A DNA stretch of 64,000 nucleotides from CAWGJF01 sp963715745 (GCA_963715745.1 OY970271.1:558001-622000), one strand, 5' to 3'; positions 17,457-26,793 are shown, numbered from the stretch's first letter. Program-made: numbers and translations. The notes: generated by a model from the sequence alone, not told the origin.

Positions 17457-18698
17457 ATGAAGAAAATAGTAATAATTGGGGCAGGTTTTGGGGGAATAAC
17501 AGCAGCAAAGGAACTTATAGACAGCGATAATCATGTTACTATTATTGATAAAACAAATCATCATTTATTCCAGCCGCTTCTTTATCAGGTTGCTACAGCA
17601 GCTCTTTCACCGGGTGATATTGCAAAACCTATAAGATCGGTATTTAATCACAACAAAAATATTGAAGTTCTTCTCGGAACAGTCAAATCAATTGATGTTG
17701 AGAACCACAAAGTATTTTATAACGATTCAGAGATCGAATTTGATTATTTAATTCTTGCGCCGGGATCTTCGCATTCATACTTCGGCAAGAATGAGTGGAG
17801 CCGGTTTGCACCCGGATTGAAAACTTTAAATGACGCATTAAAGATACGCGAGAAAATTTTACTAGCGTTAGAAAAAGCGGAAATGATAAAAGATGAAGAT
17901 GAAAGAAAAAAATATTTATCTTTTGTTATTGTCGGTGGCGGTCCGACCGGGGTAGAGCTTGCAGGTGCAATTTCAGAAATTGTTAATAAAAATATTCTGC
18001 CTGATTTCAGGAACATTTCTTCTGAAAGCACAAAAGTGTATCTCGTTGAAGCAATGTCAGGAGTACTGAATGCTTATCCTCAAAAATTAACTTTGAAGGC
18101 AAAGGAAGATCTTGAAAAGCTTGGTGTGAATGTTATCCTTAATAAAAAAGTAACCGGTATAAATGAAAACGGTGTGCAAATTGAAAATGATTTTATAGAG
18201 ACAAAAAATATTATCTGGGCTGCAGGTAATCAGGTTTCAGAACTTATTAAGCAGGTGACTAAAAATATTGATAAATCAGGTCGTGCAATTGTAAATAAAG
18301 ATCTTTCAATTATTGAAGATAAAAATATTTTTATTATTGGTGACTCTGCTTTTGTGAAGGATAAAAAAGGAAAACCACTACCTGCAATTGCACCTGTTGC
18401 TATTCAGCAAGGTAAATTTATTGGCATGCTTCTTAAATCTGATCGTGAAAAAAAATACCGCAAAGTTTTTCATTACTTTGATAAAGGAATGATGGCAACT
18501 ATTGGAAAAGCTAAAGCTGTTGCAGTCGTTAAAGGATTTCAGCTAAGCGGACTCTTTGCCTGGCTTGCCTGGTGTATTATTCACATATTCTACCTTATAA
18601 GTTTCAGAAATCGTCTGCGTGTAATGGCTGAGTGGGTTTGGTATTATCTTACAAACAGACCCGGAATCAGGCTTATTGTAAGAGATAAAGACCGGTAG
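17457..18698 (+). CDS. ndh: Type II NADH dehydrogenase (NDH-2)
   Basis: Single-subunit, non-proton-pumping NADH:quinone oxidoreductase on the inner face of the cytoplasmic membrane. Two Rossmann motifs are visible: FAD site IIGAGFGGITAAKEL (5-19) and NADH site VGGGPTGVELAG (around 158-169). The C-terminal FAD-contact region has IFIIGDSA and PAIAPVAIQQG. The last ~60 residues are hydrophobic or amphipathic, consistent with membrane attachment. Length (413) is normal. Likely monocistronic. Confidence 0.92.
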   Translation: MKKIVIIGAGFGGITAAKELIDSDNHVTIIDKTNHHLFQPLLYQVATAALSPGDIAKPIRSVFNHNKNIEVLLGTVKSIDVENHKVFYNDSEIEFDYLILAPGSSHSYFGKNEWSRFAPGLKTLNDALKIREKILLALEKAEMIKDEDERKKYLSFVIVGGGPTGVELAGAISEIVNKNILPDFRNISSESTKVYLVEAMSGVLNAYPQKLTLKAKEDLEKLGVNVILNKKVTGINENGVQIENDFIETKNIIWAAGNQVSELIKQVTKNIDKSGRAIVNKDLSIIEDKNIFIIGDSAFVKDKKGKPLPAIAPVAIQQGKFIGMLLKSDREKKYRKVFHYFDKGMMATIGKAKAVAVVKGFQLSGLFAWLAWCIIHIFYLISFRNRLRVMAEWVWYYLTNRPGIRLIVRDKDR

Positions 18699-18811
18699 TC
18701 AGGCCTTTAACCCGTTAAAATTGTTTAAAATACTTTCCTCAAGTAGTTAAATTTCTGATTTTGGATAAAAAGTATTCTTGCTAACTTTATAGTTCAGAAT
18801 TTCAACTGCTA

Positions 18812-19882
18812 ATGCAAGATCTCCCTTTTCACATTACTGCACGTACGAAGCGTAATATTCGTACAATCCTTTTAACATCGCTGGTTACAACGGTGGTGGG
18901 GATGATTTACCTTGCCTTCAAAAAAAACTTTGAGGGATATGCTTTTTATCTGGGAGCTATTGATGGTTTCATAATCGGTTTTATTGCTACAATATTTGAA
19001 GTTTATTTTTTTAACACAGTTGGTGCACGATGGCGCTTTTTGAATCTCTTTCTTCTCAGAACTGTCTTTTATGTAATTCTAATTACAGCAGCAATTATTT
19101 TTATTTCAATCTGGCAAAGGAGTATGCTTCTGGGTTTGAATTTTTCGGAAGTTTATACCAGTGTAGAATATCAACAGTATTTATTGGATGGAGACTTTTT
19201 TAAGGATGTTGTATTTGTAATTGTTGCACTATTGTTAATTAATTTTATTAGACAGATAAACAGGCTGCTTGGGCAAAATTCACTTCTTTATTTCATTACA
19301 GGAAAATATCATCTTCCCCGTGAAGAAAAACGTGTCGTAATGTTTTTGGATTTAAAATCATCAACCAGTATTGCAGAAAAACTGGGAGATAAAAAGTATC
19401 ATAAGTTCCTAAGTGATTTTTTCTTTGATATAACCCCGGCAATTCTTGACAGTAAAGGAGAAATTTATCAGTATGTGGGGGACGAGGTTGTAATTACCTG
19501 GAACGAAAAAGACTGTGTTTCAAATAACGAATGTATTTACTGTTTTCTTAGAATAAACGTTGCAATTCAGATTAAAGCTGATAAATATCTAAAAACATAT
19601 GGTTTCATTCCTGGATACAAAGCAGGCTTGCATTATGGAAAAGTTATTGCCGGCGAAATCGGTGATGCAAGAAAAGAAATTATTTTCAGCGGTGATACTT
19701 TAAATACCACTGCCCGAATCAGATCTGAATGCAACAATTACAGCAAAGACTTTTTGATATCTTCCGAATTGCTCAAAGCGATAACTCTGAACGAATCACT
19801 TACACCTGAATTTGTTGATAAAATTAAATTACGCGGGAAAGAGCAGGAAATAGAACTATATACAATAAAGGAAGCTCTTTAA
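18812..19882 (+). CDS. Membrane-bound class III adenylate/guanylate cyclase
   Basis: Makes a cyclic nucleotide from ATP or GTP. Four transmembrane helices (about 17-35, 44-64, 80-100, 132-148) precede a class III catalytic domain (about 172-350). Metal-binding Asps are D180 (FLDLKSST) and D224 (VGDEVVITW); the transition-state Asn and Arg are N298 and R302 (GDTLNTTARI), so it should be active. No HAMP or other sensor domain is present. Substrate choice and downstream effector are not visible here. Confidence 0.88.
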   Translation: MQDLPFHITARTKRNIRTILLTSLVTTVVGMIYLAFKKNFEGYAFYLGAIDGFIIGFIATIFEVYFFNTVGARWRFLNLFLLRTVFYVILITAAIIFISIWQRSMLLGLNFSEVYTSVEYQQYLLDGDFFKDVVFVIVALLLINFIRQINRLLGQNSLLYFITGKYHLPREEKRVVMFLDLKSSTSIAEKLGDKKYHKFLSDFFFDITPAILDSKGEIYQYVGDEVVITWNEKDCVSNNECIYCFLRINVAIQIKADKYLKTYGFIPGYKAGLHYGKVIAGEIGDARKEIIFSGDTLNTTARIRSECNNYSKDFLISSELLKAITLNESLTPEFVDKIKLRGKEQEIELYTIKEAL

Positions 19883-20022
19883 TTTTTTAAGCGGAGAAGA
19901 ATTTTTAATCAAAATATTTGACGAATACTATTTATCTTATATTAAATTGTTTTTGATTTCTCTATCCTTATTTCAGTTTAAATATTTTTTTGTTTGACAA
20001 TTCAATTTGAACCGGAGGAAAA

Positions 20023-20472
20023 ATGATGCCCAGGTATCTCCCAGTTCCGCTCTTTTTAATTTTGATTACTTCATGTTCAATGCTCACTTTAGCTCCTGCA
20101 AAATTCGGCTGGCCTGTCGAGTCAGTTGTCCGTGTTAAAGATGATGGTACATTTAAGGAAGATCGCTATGCAGTATCGTTTAATACGAAGCCATTGTTCT
20201 TTGAAGAGACTGCAGATTCGAACGCTTACCTTGACAGGGAACTCAGAATTATCAGGAATGATGACGGGTATTATTTTATAACCTCAAAAGGTTTTAAGAA
20301 CGTCTATGTTTTTCAGCAATCAGAAGGAAGTTTATCCCTTAAAAGTAAAATCTTTATTTCTGAGTTTGGATTACAAAAGCCGTATTTTAATCAACGACCT
20401 CCTTACATTGAATTGGTTAATGGAGAAATGAATCTCTTACTGGATAATAACGGTATTGAAAAGGAACAATAA
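20023..20472 (+). CDS. Putative lipoprotein
   Basis: A 149-residue protein with lipoprotein signal MMPRYLPVPLFLILITSC (lipobox ITSC, Cys18). The remainder is predicted mostly beta and has no recognised family. Strong Shine-Dalgarno (CGGAGG) before the double Met. Its stop overlaps the next start by one base (TAATG), so it is translated with the coiled-coil membrane protein downstream and probably works with it at the envelope. Confidence 0.7.
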   Translation: MMPRYLPVPLFLILITSCSMLTLAPAKFGWPVESVVRVKDDGTFKEDRYAVSFNTKPLFFEETADSNAYLDRELRIIRNDDGYYFITSKGFKNVYVFQQSEGSLSLKSKIFISEFGLQKPYFNQRPPYIELVNGEMNLLLDNNGIEKEQ

Positions 20473-21710
20473 TGAAAAATTATAAAATATTATTAGCAGT
20501 ATTATTTTCTTTAGTAATTGGATTATGCAATTTATTTGCGCAATCCGACCACGAAATAGTTGAAGGATTTAAGTCAAAGCAAAAAGAAATTGAGCAGCAA
20601 ATTAAAAGTGCAAAAACACTTGATGAACTAAATGCTATTGCTGCGAAACTTGATGAATTAAAAAAAGATTATTCTCCGCATAAAGATTTATTAAATCGAA
20701 GTCTTTACCCGGATAATTTCGATAAAACAATGCAAAACCTTAATCTTTCATTTATTACGCGGAATAATGATTTTGTTCAGATAGATGTTTTAACAACTGA
20801 AGTTGGTGAACTTAAAAACCAGGTTGAGTTTTTAAACCGCCGCAACAATGAGCTGCTTGCACAGGTTGAGGAACTGCAGTCTGCAAGCAATAAAGACAAA
20901 AAAACAATTGTTAAGCTTCAGAATCTTGTGGCGGAATTAAAATCTTCTTTATCCAAAAGAGACAGGCTTGTAATGAGCATGGTTGACAGCCTTATGCCGC
21001 CTATGCTACTGAGCCAGTCAAATCTGAGTGATGAAGAAATAAAGAAAATTAAAACTGAAGAAGAAAAGAATAATGTTCTTGAAAACATTAAGAAATCAAT
21101 TAATAATCATATGGAATTTCTTGATGCAACTTCTTCAAAACCAGAGGATCTTGAGTCAATGAGTAAGCAAATGAAACAGTTTGCAAAAACCTGGCAGGCA
21201 ATCGGGGTAAAGCTGGTTGAAGTTTATGGAGATGAAAAAACCAAATCGCAGCAGCTTCAGGATATTGAAGCACTCTTTAACAGGTGGGAAAATGCATTAA
21301 AGCAGGAAGCCTGGAATTCTATTCACGAGGAGTTTACTTTGCACGATATTAACCTGCAAAAGTTTTTTAACGGAAATGAATTTTCAGATATAGCAACAGC
21401 ATTTATTACCGACCAGATTAAAAATGCTGAAATACAAAGCAATGCAAAATCACAAAAGACTTATGAAAATTTTGCTGACAGCACCTGGTATGGAAATGTA
21501 AAGAGTGAGTGGATGCCTTATCTTTTCGATCACAAAATGTTTACCGTGCAGCAGAAAGATGAAATTGAAACAGACCTAGGACAGTGGAAATCTGCAGTTT
21601 ACCCGGTAAGTATGTTATGGTTGTATATTCTTATTGGTCTTATTGTGATTGTTGCAGTTATTCTTTTTGTAATAAGAATAAGAAAGCCGGAAAAGCCCTT
21701 AGTTGAGTAA
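20472..21710 (+). CDS. Exported coiled-coil protein with C-terminal membrane anchor
   Basis: 412 residues with a signal peptide ending near LFAQ (about residue 23). Long heptad-rich regions follow (residues ~24-60 and ~105-165, e.g. LKNQVEFLNRRNNELLAQVE). A single C-terminal transmembrane helix (about 381-403) is followed by a short basic tail, so the bulk would lie in the periplasm. Couples with the upstream lipoprotein. The 3' end overlaps the extended MFS ORF on the other strand. No family was recognised. Confidence 0.65.
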   Translation: MKNYKILLAVLFSLVIGLCNLFAQSDHEIVEGFKSKQKEIEQQIKSAKTLDELNAIAAKLDELKKDYSPHKDLLNRSLYPDNFDKTMQNLNLSFITRNNDFVQIDVLTTEVGELKNQVEFLNRRNNELLAQVEELQSASNKDKKTIVKLQNLVAELKSSLSKRDRLVMSMVDSLMPPMLLSQSNLSDEEIKKIKTEEEKNNVLENIKKSINNHMEFLDATSSKPEDLESMSKQMKQFAKTWQAIGVKLVEVYGDEKTKSQQLQDIEALFNRWENALKQEAWNSIHEEFTLHDINLQKFFNGNEFSDIATAFITDQIKNAEIQSNAKSQKTYENFADSTWYGNVKSEWMPYLFDHKMFTVQQKDEIETDLGQWKSAVYPVSMLWLYILIGLIVIVAVILFVIRIRKPEKPLVE

Positions 21711-22966
21711 GATTTATAAACAAAATTTTTTATATGAGATAAACCCGAGGCTGTCACGGTCGCACCGTGACAGTTTTTAGCTTTTTTAAACAGAAACATA
21801 AATAAGGATGTAGCTAATCCAAAAACCAAACAACCAGCCCACACTGCTTGTGCACCATAAGTTTCAAGCACTTCAGTTCCAATCCACGGACCAACCATTA
21901 ATGAAAAGCTGAAAGTCATCTGGAAGTAACCCATATATTCTCCTCTTTTGTTTGGCGGAGAAATTTCAGCAACAAATTCACCCGAAGAAGGAAAGAAAAT
22001 CATCTCACCGAAAGTCCAGAGCACAACAGAAAATATTAATATACCCATCAAGCTGCTTATTGCCATAAGACCAAAACCAATACCTGTAATAAAAGCACCG
22101 AGAGTTAATGCCTTCCACGCGGGCCATAACCGCATTGAATCGTTAAGCGGAACTTCAATAAAAATTATTAGCACAGTATTTAAAGCTGTCAGCAACCCAA
22201 AAACCGCTGTTGAGTAACCAAGATTTTCAACAATGAAAATAGGAAGGGCACCTATATGCTGAAAGAAAACCATCTGCACAGGAATGATACTTAACAGGAA
22301 AAGAAGAAACTTTTTATTTTTTAAAATTGAAATACTTTGTAATTGAGGGATTTCAGCCGGAGGATTTTCAGGAATAATTTCATTTGTCGGCTGCCAGGAA
22401 GAAACAATTAAAAATATCGCTGCCGCAATTGAAGTGATTCCATCAACATAAAAAAGCAAAGAAAAATTAATAGCACTTAAAAAACCACCAACCATAGGAC
22501 CAATGCTCATTCCAAGATTTATTGCAAGCCTGTTAAGTGCAAAAGCAGTTTTTCTTCTGGACGGTTCTATCTGTTCAGAGATAAAAGACATACTTGCCGG
22601 TCTGAATGACTCACTGATAATTGCCCAAACCAGTGTGAGAACAAGAAAGGCTTCGAAAGTTTTTATTAATGATAAAACAAAAAGAAAGAGTCCTGTTGAA
22701 ATAAGAGAAATTCTCATCAGCTTAAGCGGACCTATCTTATCACTTATTCTTCCGGCGAATGGCGCCGTAATGAATGCACCTATTCCGTAAAAAGTAAGTA
22801 CAAGCCCTGAACTGCCGGGGCTAACGTTCAATTCCTTGGTTGCATACAAGGCAAGGAACGGCAAAACCATTGTCCCGGCCCGGTTAATCAGGGTTGCAAT
22901 TGCAAGTATCCAGATGTTATGCGGAATATTTTTCAGTCCGCTGTACGGGTTTTTAACCTTTATCAC
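21599..22966 (-). CDS. MFS transporter with repeat-derived C-terminal extension
   Basis: Major facilitator with 12 predicted helices over about the first 395 residues. Typical features include SDKIGPLKLMRI after helix 2 and RPASMSFISEQIEPSRRKTAFALNR-type loops split over helices 4-5. Resembles drug-efflux MFS proteins, substrate unknown. The last ~57 residues (from NCHGATVTASG) are encoded by a TGTCACGG palindrome and then antisense to the neighbouring gene. The natural end was probably near residue 397 (FKKAK), so the tail may be an artefact of repeat insertion. Confidence 0.8.
   Translation of the reverse strand: MIKVKNPYSGLKNIPHNIWILAIATLINRAGTMVLPFLALYATKELNVSPGSSGLVLTFYGIGAFITAPFAGRISDKIGPLKLMRISLISTGLFLFVLSLIKTFEAFLVLTLVWAIISESFRPASMSFISEQIEPSRRKTAFALNRLAINLGMSIGPMVGGFLSAINFSLLFYVDGITSIAAAIFLIVSSWQPTNEIIPENPPAEIPQLQSISILKNKKFLLFLLSIIPVQMVFFQHIGALPIFIVENLGYSTAVFGLLTALNTVLIIFIEVPLNDSMRLWPAWKALTLGAFITGIGFGLMAISSLMGILIFSVVLWTFGEMIFFPSSGEFVAEISPPNKRGEYMGYFQMTFSFSLMVGPWIGTEVLETYGAQAVWAGCLVFGLATSLFMFLFKKAKNCHGATVTASGLSHIKNFVYKSYSTKGFSGFLILITKRITATITIRPIRIYNHNILTG
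21751..21773. repeat. TGTCACGG palindrome at the 3' end of the MFS gene
   Basis: CTGTCACGGT, loop CGC, ACCGTGACAG, flanked by GAGG. Third copy of the palindrome seen at 3628-3679. It lies inside the reading frame of the minus-strand MFS gene and appears to have displaced its stop codon. Confidence 0.85.
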
Positions 22967-23032
22967 TTTAATCTAATTAGGGGTTCTGTTACAAATTAGT
23001 TTGCAAAGATAGGAAAAGCGTGGCAAAAGATA

Positions 23033-23131
23033 TAAGGATATAGGGAATATGGTATAAGGGTATTAAATCTTTGAATATTTAAATCCTTTAATTCTATTAA
23101 TTATACCCCTATACCTTTATACCTCTATCCC
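23033..23131. repeat. Long imperfect inverted repeat
   Basis: The left arm (23033-23069, with GGTATAAGGGTAT) is largely complementary to the right arm (23097-23131, with ATACCCCTATACC). The spacer is AT-rich. It could fold into a ~35-bp imperfect hairpin. It lies between two divergently transcribed genes and has no recognised function. Confidence 0.65.
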
Positions 23132-23228
23132 TCTTCCTTCATAACATAAAATTAACATTTTCTTAATTCTGAGTTAACCTAAACTGTTTATAATTCTGCT
23201 GGAAAATAAATTAAAAGGGTAAACAAAA

Positions 23229-23345
23229 ATGGACGAAACTTTAAGATTTATTATTGGTATAACACTCTTTGTTGCTGTTGTAGTTTTTGAGTGGCTGAAA
23301 AACCGCAGCAACGAAACTATGTTTTCTGCAGATACAGAAAAATAA
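23229..23345 (+). CDS. Small single-helix membrane protein (38 residues)
   Basis: ATG at 23229 to TAA at 23343-23345, preceded by AAAAGGG as a ribosome-binding site. The predicted product has a short acidic N-terminus, one hydrophobic helix (FIIGITLFVAVVVFEWL, about residues 7-23) and a polar tail. The codon pattern and helix are convincing, but the gene is short and no family was recognised. Lies 130 bp upstream of the glycosyltransferase pair. Confidence 0.5.
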   Translation: MDETLRFIIGITLFVAVVVFEWLKNRSNETMFSADTEK

Positions 23346-23474
23346 ATTAGCGCATTTCAAACAAAGGATAAAGAAAAATTAGTTAGTTAAACATTTTTTA
23401 ACTAATCCACTCCTTACTATTTCATTCCACATTTAATAAATTACACGCATCATTATTCTACAATTATTTTATAG

Positions 23475-24791
23475 ATGAATAATTCTTCCAAAGCGTGGGT
23501 TGTTTCTGCCGATATGGGTTACGGACATCAGCGGGCCGTTTACCCGTTAAAAGATATTGCTGAAGAAGGTATCATTACGGTTGGTTCCACGGAATCAACT
23601 TCAAAACCGGAAAAAAAATTATGGAATCGCTTGCTCAGAGCTTATGAATTTTTTTCCCGTGCTAAAAGTATTCCTGTTATTGGCCCGCCGCTTTTTTCAA
23701 TGCTGGATACTTTGATGTACATTCCTTCATTTTACCCGATGAGAAATCTTTCCCGAAGCACATTCCAGGTTAATCTGTTAGAATCAACAATTGAAAAAGG
23801 TTTATGCAAAGGAATGCTTGAACAAATCGAAAAGAAAAACATTCCACTTGTTACATCATTTTATGCGCCGGCTATTGCAGCAGACATAAAAGGGTACCAT
23901 AAAATATATTGCATAATTTGTGATGCCGACATAAACCGTGTCTGGGTTGCAAAGGAACCCTGGGAAAGTCGAATAGAATATTTTGCTCCTTGCGGAAAAG
24001 CTGCACAAAGATTAAAAGCCTATGGTGTTGCCAATGAAAGAATTTATTTGACTGGCTTTCCCTTTCCTGAAGAATTGCTTGGGGATAAAAACCTATCAGT
24101 GCTCAAAAAGGATTTGGGGCAAAGACTGTTTTATCTTGATCCAAATGGAAAATTCAGGGAAAGAAACGGAAAAAATGTTGAACATTTTTTAGGAAAAGAA
24201 AACTGCGAGTTTAAAAGTAACAGGACATTAACAATTACTTACGCAGTTGGAGGTGCCGGGGCACAAAAAGAAATTGGCGGAAAGATTGCATTAAGTCTAA
24301 GAAAAAAAATTGAAGCAAATGAGGTAAGAATAAACCTAGTTGCGGGAATTAAAAGAAGTGTTAAAGAATATTTTGACTTGATTAAAAAAGAAGTTGATGA
24401 AGATGGAGAATCTGTTCAAATAATTTATTCGCCTGATTTGTATGAATATTTTGAAAAGTTCAACAAGATTTTACACGAAACGGATATTCTATGGACTAAG
24501 CCAAGCGAGCTTTCATTTTACACTGCACTTGGTCTGCCGATAGTAATGACACCGGCAATTGGATCACAGGAAAAATTTAACAGGAGATGGATTCACGAAT
24601 TGCGTTCTGGAATAAGGCAGGAAAATCCGGATTATACTGATCAGTGGCTCTATGATCTTTTAAGCAAGGGAACACTTGCAGAATGTGCCTGGGATGGATT
24701 TTTGAAAGCACGCAAACTTGGTCTCTATAAAATTCGTGAGGTGATTGAAACAGGAAAATTTGTAAGTGAAACTTCACCGGTAATCAGGTAA
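23475..24791 (+). CDS. GT-B-fold glycosyltransferase-like protein
   Basis: 438 residues. The N-terminal ADMGYGHQRA motif resembles the G(Y/G)GH start of MGDG synthase and MurG-like enzymes. The second half has GGAGAQKEI, a possible nucleotide-sugar loop, and WTKPSELSFYTALGLPIV, like the acceptor/donor helix of these families. No signal peptide. Followed 4 bp later by a second, clearer MGDG-synthase-like gene, so the two probably act on the same lipid glycosylation step. The assignment is by motif resemblance only. Confidence 0.6.
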   Translation: MNNSSKAWVVSADMGYGHQRAVYPLKDIAEEGIITVGSTESTSKPEKKLWNRLLRAYEFFSRAKSIPVIGPPLFSMLDTLMYIPSFYPMRNLSRSTFQVNLLESTIEKGLCKGMLEQIEKKNIPLVTSFYAPAIAADIKGYHKIYCIICDADINRVWVAKEPWESRIEYFAPCGKAAQRLKAYGVANERIYLTGFPFPEELLGDKNLSVLKKDLGQRLFYLDPNGKFRERNGKNVEHFLGKENCEFKSNRTLTITYAVGGAGAQKEIGGKIALSLRKKIEANEVRINLVAGIKRSVKEYFDLIKKEVDEDGESVQIIYSPDLYEYFEKFNKILHETDILWTKPSELSFYTALGLPIVMTPAIGSQEKFNRRWIHELRSGIRQENPDYTDQWLYDLLSKGTLAECAWDGFLKARKLGLYKIREVIETGKFVSETSPVIR

Positions 24792-24795
24792 AACT

Positions 24796-25929
24796 ATGCA
24801 GAGTAAAAAGAAATTCCTGATGCTTTACTTAAAAACCGGCGGCGGGCATCTTGCACCCGCAAAAGCAATTTCCGGTTATATGCAACATCATCATTCTGAT
24901 TCTGCTGATCCTGTTTTAGTAGATTGCCTGGAGAATACTCCTGCATTTGTAAAATTTATTATTGAAGATGGCTACCGGATTACTCAATCAAAAGCAAAAT
25001 GGCTATTTGAAATTTTATATGCCATTAACAAGATTCAATTAGTTGCAATGCTAACTTGCTTTGCCGTGGGCTTGTTTATTAAACCTCATTTAAAAAAAGT
25101 TATTGCAAAAGAAAAACCGGACAAAATTATTTCTCTTCATTTTTTTATTCTCAAGCCTCTCTTTGATGTGATAAAAAAAACAAAGCTTAATATTCCTGTA
25201 ATAACTTTAGTAACTGATCCGTTTACCCCCCACACTATGTGGTTTTTAAATAAGAAACAGCACTTTATTTTATTCAGTGAAAAACTTGCTGAAAAAATAA
25301 AATCAAAACTGCCGGAGAGCACTGTAAATATTTTCCCGTTTGTACTTGATGAAAAATTTTCTTCACCTGTTGATGAAATGAAAATAAAAAACATTAAAGC
25401 AAAACGTGAGATTAATCAGAACAAAAAAGTGCTTTTGATTGTTGGCGGCGGAGATGGAATTCCACACGGCAGAAGAATTCTCGAAGGAATTTTATCAAAT
25501 AATATTGAAGTATTTGTTGTAATTGTTTGCGGAAAAAATAAAGAATTGTTCAATCAGGCAACGGAATTAAAAAAGCAATATAACTCAGAAAACCTGTTAA
25601 TTTTTGGCTATGTGGATTTTGTTTACGACCTGATAAATGCTTCGGATTTAGTGATCACAAAGTGCGGTGCGTCAACAATTATGGAAATACTGCTGCTAGG
25701 GAAAGTTCCTGTTGTGAATGATTATATCTGGGAACAGGAACAGGGAAATGTCGATTTTCTGATTGAAAATGATCTTGGAATTTATGAACCTAAATTGAAC
25801 AAGTTACCTGAACTAATAAATGAATTGATTACTAACAATGAAAAGCTGACTTTTTACAAGTCAAATATCAAAAATTTTGGTTTGCAAAACGGCACCGGAA
25901 TGGTTACTGAATATCTTTTGAAAAATTAA
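24796..25929 (+). CDS. MGDG synthase/MurG-like glycosyltransferase
   Basis: Likely transfers a sugar from a nucleotide-sugar to a lipid acceptor at the inner membrane. N-terminal MLYLKTGGGHLAPAKAI matches the MGDG_synth pattern (GGGH). The C-terminal domain has IVGGGDG and CGASTIMEILLLGKVPVV, the donor-binding segment of GT28 enzymes. A hydrophobic stretch near residues 78-92 may contact the membrane. Closely spaced with the preceding glycosyltransferase-like gene. Acceptor and sugar are unknown. Confidence 0.78.
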   Translation: MQSKKKFLMLYLKTGGGHLAPAKAISGYMQHHHSDSADPVLVDCLENTPAFVKFIIEDGYRITQSKAKWLFEILYAINKIQLVAMLTCFAVGLFIKPHLKKVIAKEKPDKIISLHFFILKPLFDVIKKTKLNIPVITLVTDPFTPHTMWFLNKKQHFILFSEKLAEKIKSKLPESTVNIFPFVLDEKFSSPVDEMKIKNIKAKREINQNKKVLLIVGGGDGIPHGRRILEGILSNNIEVFVVIVCGKNKELFNQATELKKQYNSENLLIFGYVDFVYDLINASDLVITKCGASTIMEILLLGKVPVVNDYIWEQEQGNVDFLIENDLGIYEPKLNKLPELINELITNNEKLTFYKSNIKNFGLQNGTGMVTEYLLKN

Positions 25930-25953
25930 AGCAATTTTATCCAAGAGGAAAAG

Positions 25954-26793
25954 ATGAACATTAAAAATTCTCTTCTGATTTTGTCACTCATTCTTATTTC
26001 ATCATTTTCAATTGCGCAGTCTCAAGTAACTCCGGGTGATTACAATTTTTACAGTTCAAAAATATATTCTTTATATTCAGCAAATGTTAATGACAGCTTT
26101 AAAATATCAGTAAGCGTCCCTGATGATTATTCTGACAACCAGGAAACTTACCCGGTTCTTTATACACTTGATGGCGATATATCTTTTGAAATGGTTACCA
26201 GTATTGCAAGATATCTTGAAGTAGGCGATAACATTCCGGATTTTATTATCGTTGGAATTGGTTATGGTACAGTAGAAAAGAATTCGGGAAATAACAGGCA
26301 GCGTGATTATTCACCGACTGCTGTCGGGATTGATAAGAACACTGGCGGTTCAGATAATTTTTTAAATTTCCTTAAAAATGAACTCATTCCATTTGTTGAT
26401 TCTAATTATAGAACAGAAAAAGAAAACAGAACTATTTATGGATATTCATTGGCTGGACTTTTTTGTTTTTATAATCTGTTTACGCAGCCGGATTTATTCA
26501 ATAATTATATAATAGGAAGCGCGTATCTGAACTGGGATAACAAAATTATATTTGAAATTGAAAAGCAATCGGCGATCAGAACAACAGATATTTCAGCAAA
26601 TGTGTTTATCTCTGTAGGCAATGATGAAGATGATGAAACTTATTTCAACCCGATTGATGAAATGGTATCAACTTTGCAAAACCGGAACTATAAATCACTT
26701 ATTATTTATACGATGGTTTTCAATGATAGTGATCATCTTTCGTCGCCCCCTATAACTATTACTCAGGGTCTACTTTCAATTTTTCAGAAATAA
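25954..26793 (+). CDS. Secreted alpha/beta-hydrolase, putative esterase family
   Basis: 279 residues with signal peptide ending near SIAQ (residue 22). Family features: VSVPDDYSDN...YPVLYTLDG and the nucleophile elbow GYSLAG (S165), with a late His in SDHLSS. This is the esterase D / ferric-enterobactin-esterase-like group (PF00756), probably periplasmic. Good Shine-Dalgarno (AGAGG). It follows the glycosyltransferase by 24 bp but may be independent. Substrate unknown. Confidence 0.85.
   Translation: MNIKNSLLILSLILISSFSIAQSQVTPGDYNFYSSKIYSLYSANVNDSFKISVSVPDDYSDNQETYPVLYTLDGDISFEMVTSIARYLEVGDNIPDFIIVGIGYGTVEKNSGNNRQRDYSPTAVGIDKNTGGSDNFLNFLKNELIPFVDSNYRTEKENRTIYGYSLAGLFCFYNLFTQPDLFNNYIIGSAYLNWDNKIIFEIEKQSAIRTTDISANVFISVGNDEDDETYFNPIDEMVSTLQNRNYKSLIIYTMVFNDSDHLSSPPITITQGLLSIFQK

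Noticed and set aside
21599..21770. Functional C-terminal domain of the MFS transporter
   Set aside because: The segment is a translation of a palindrome and of antisense sequence, not a conserved domain.
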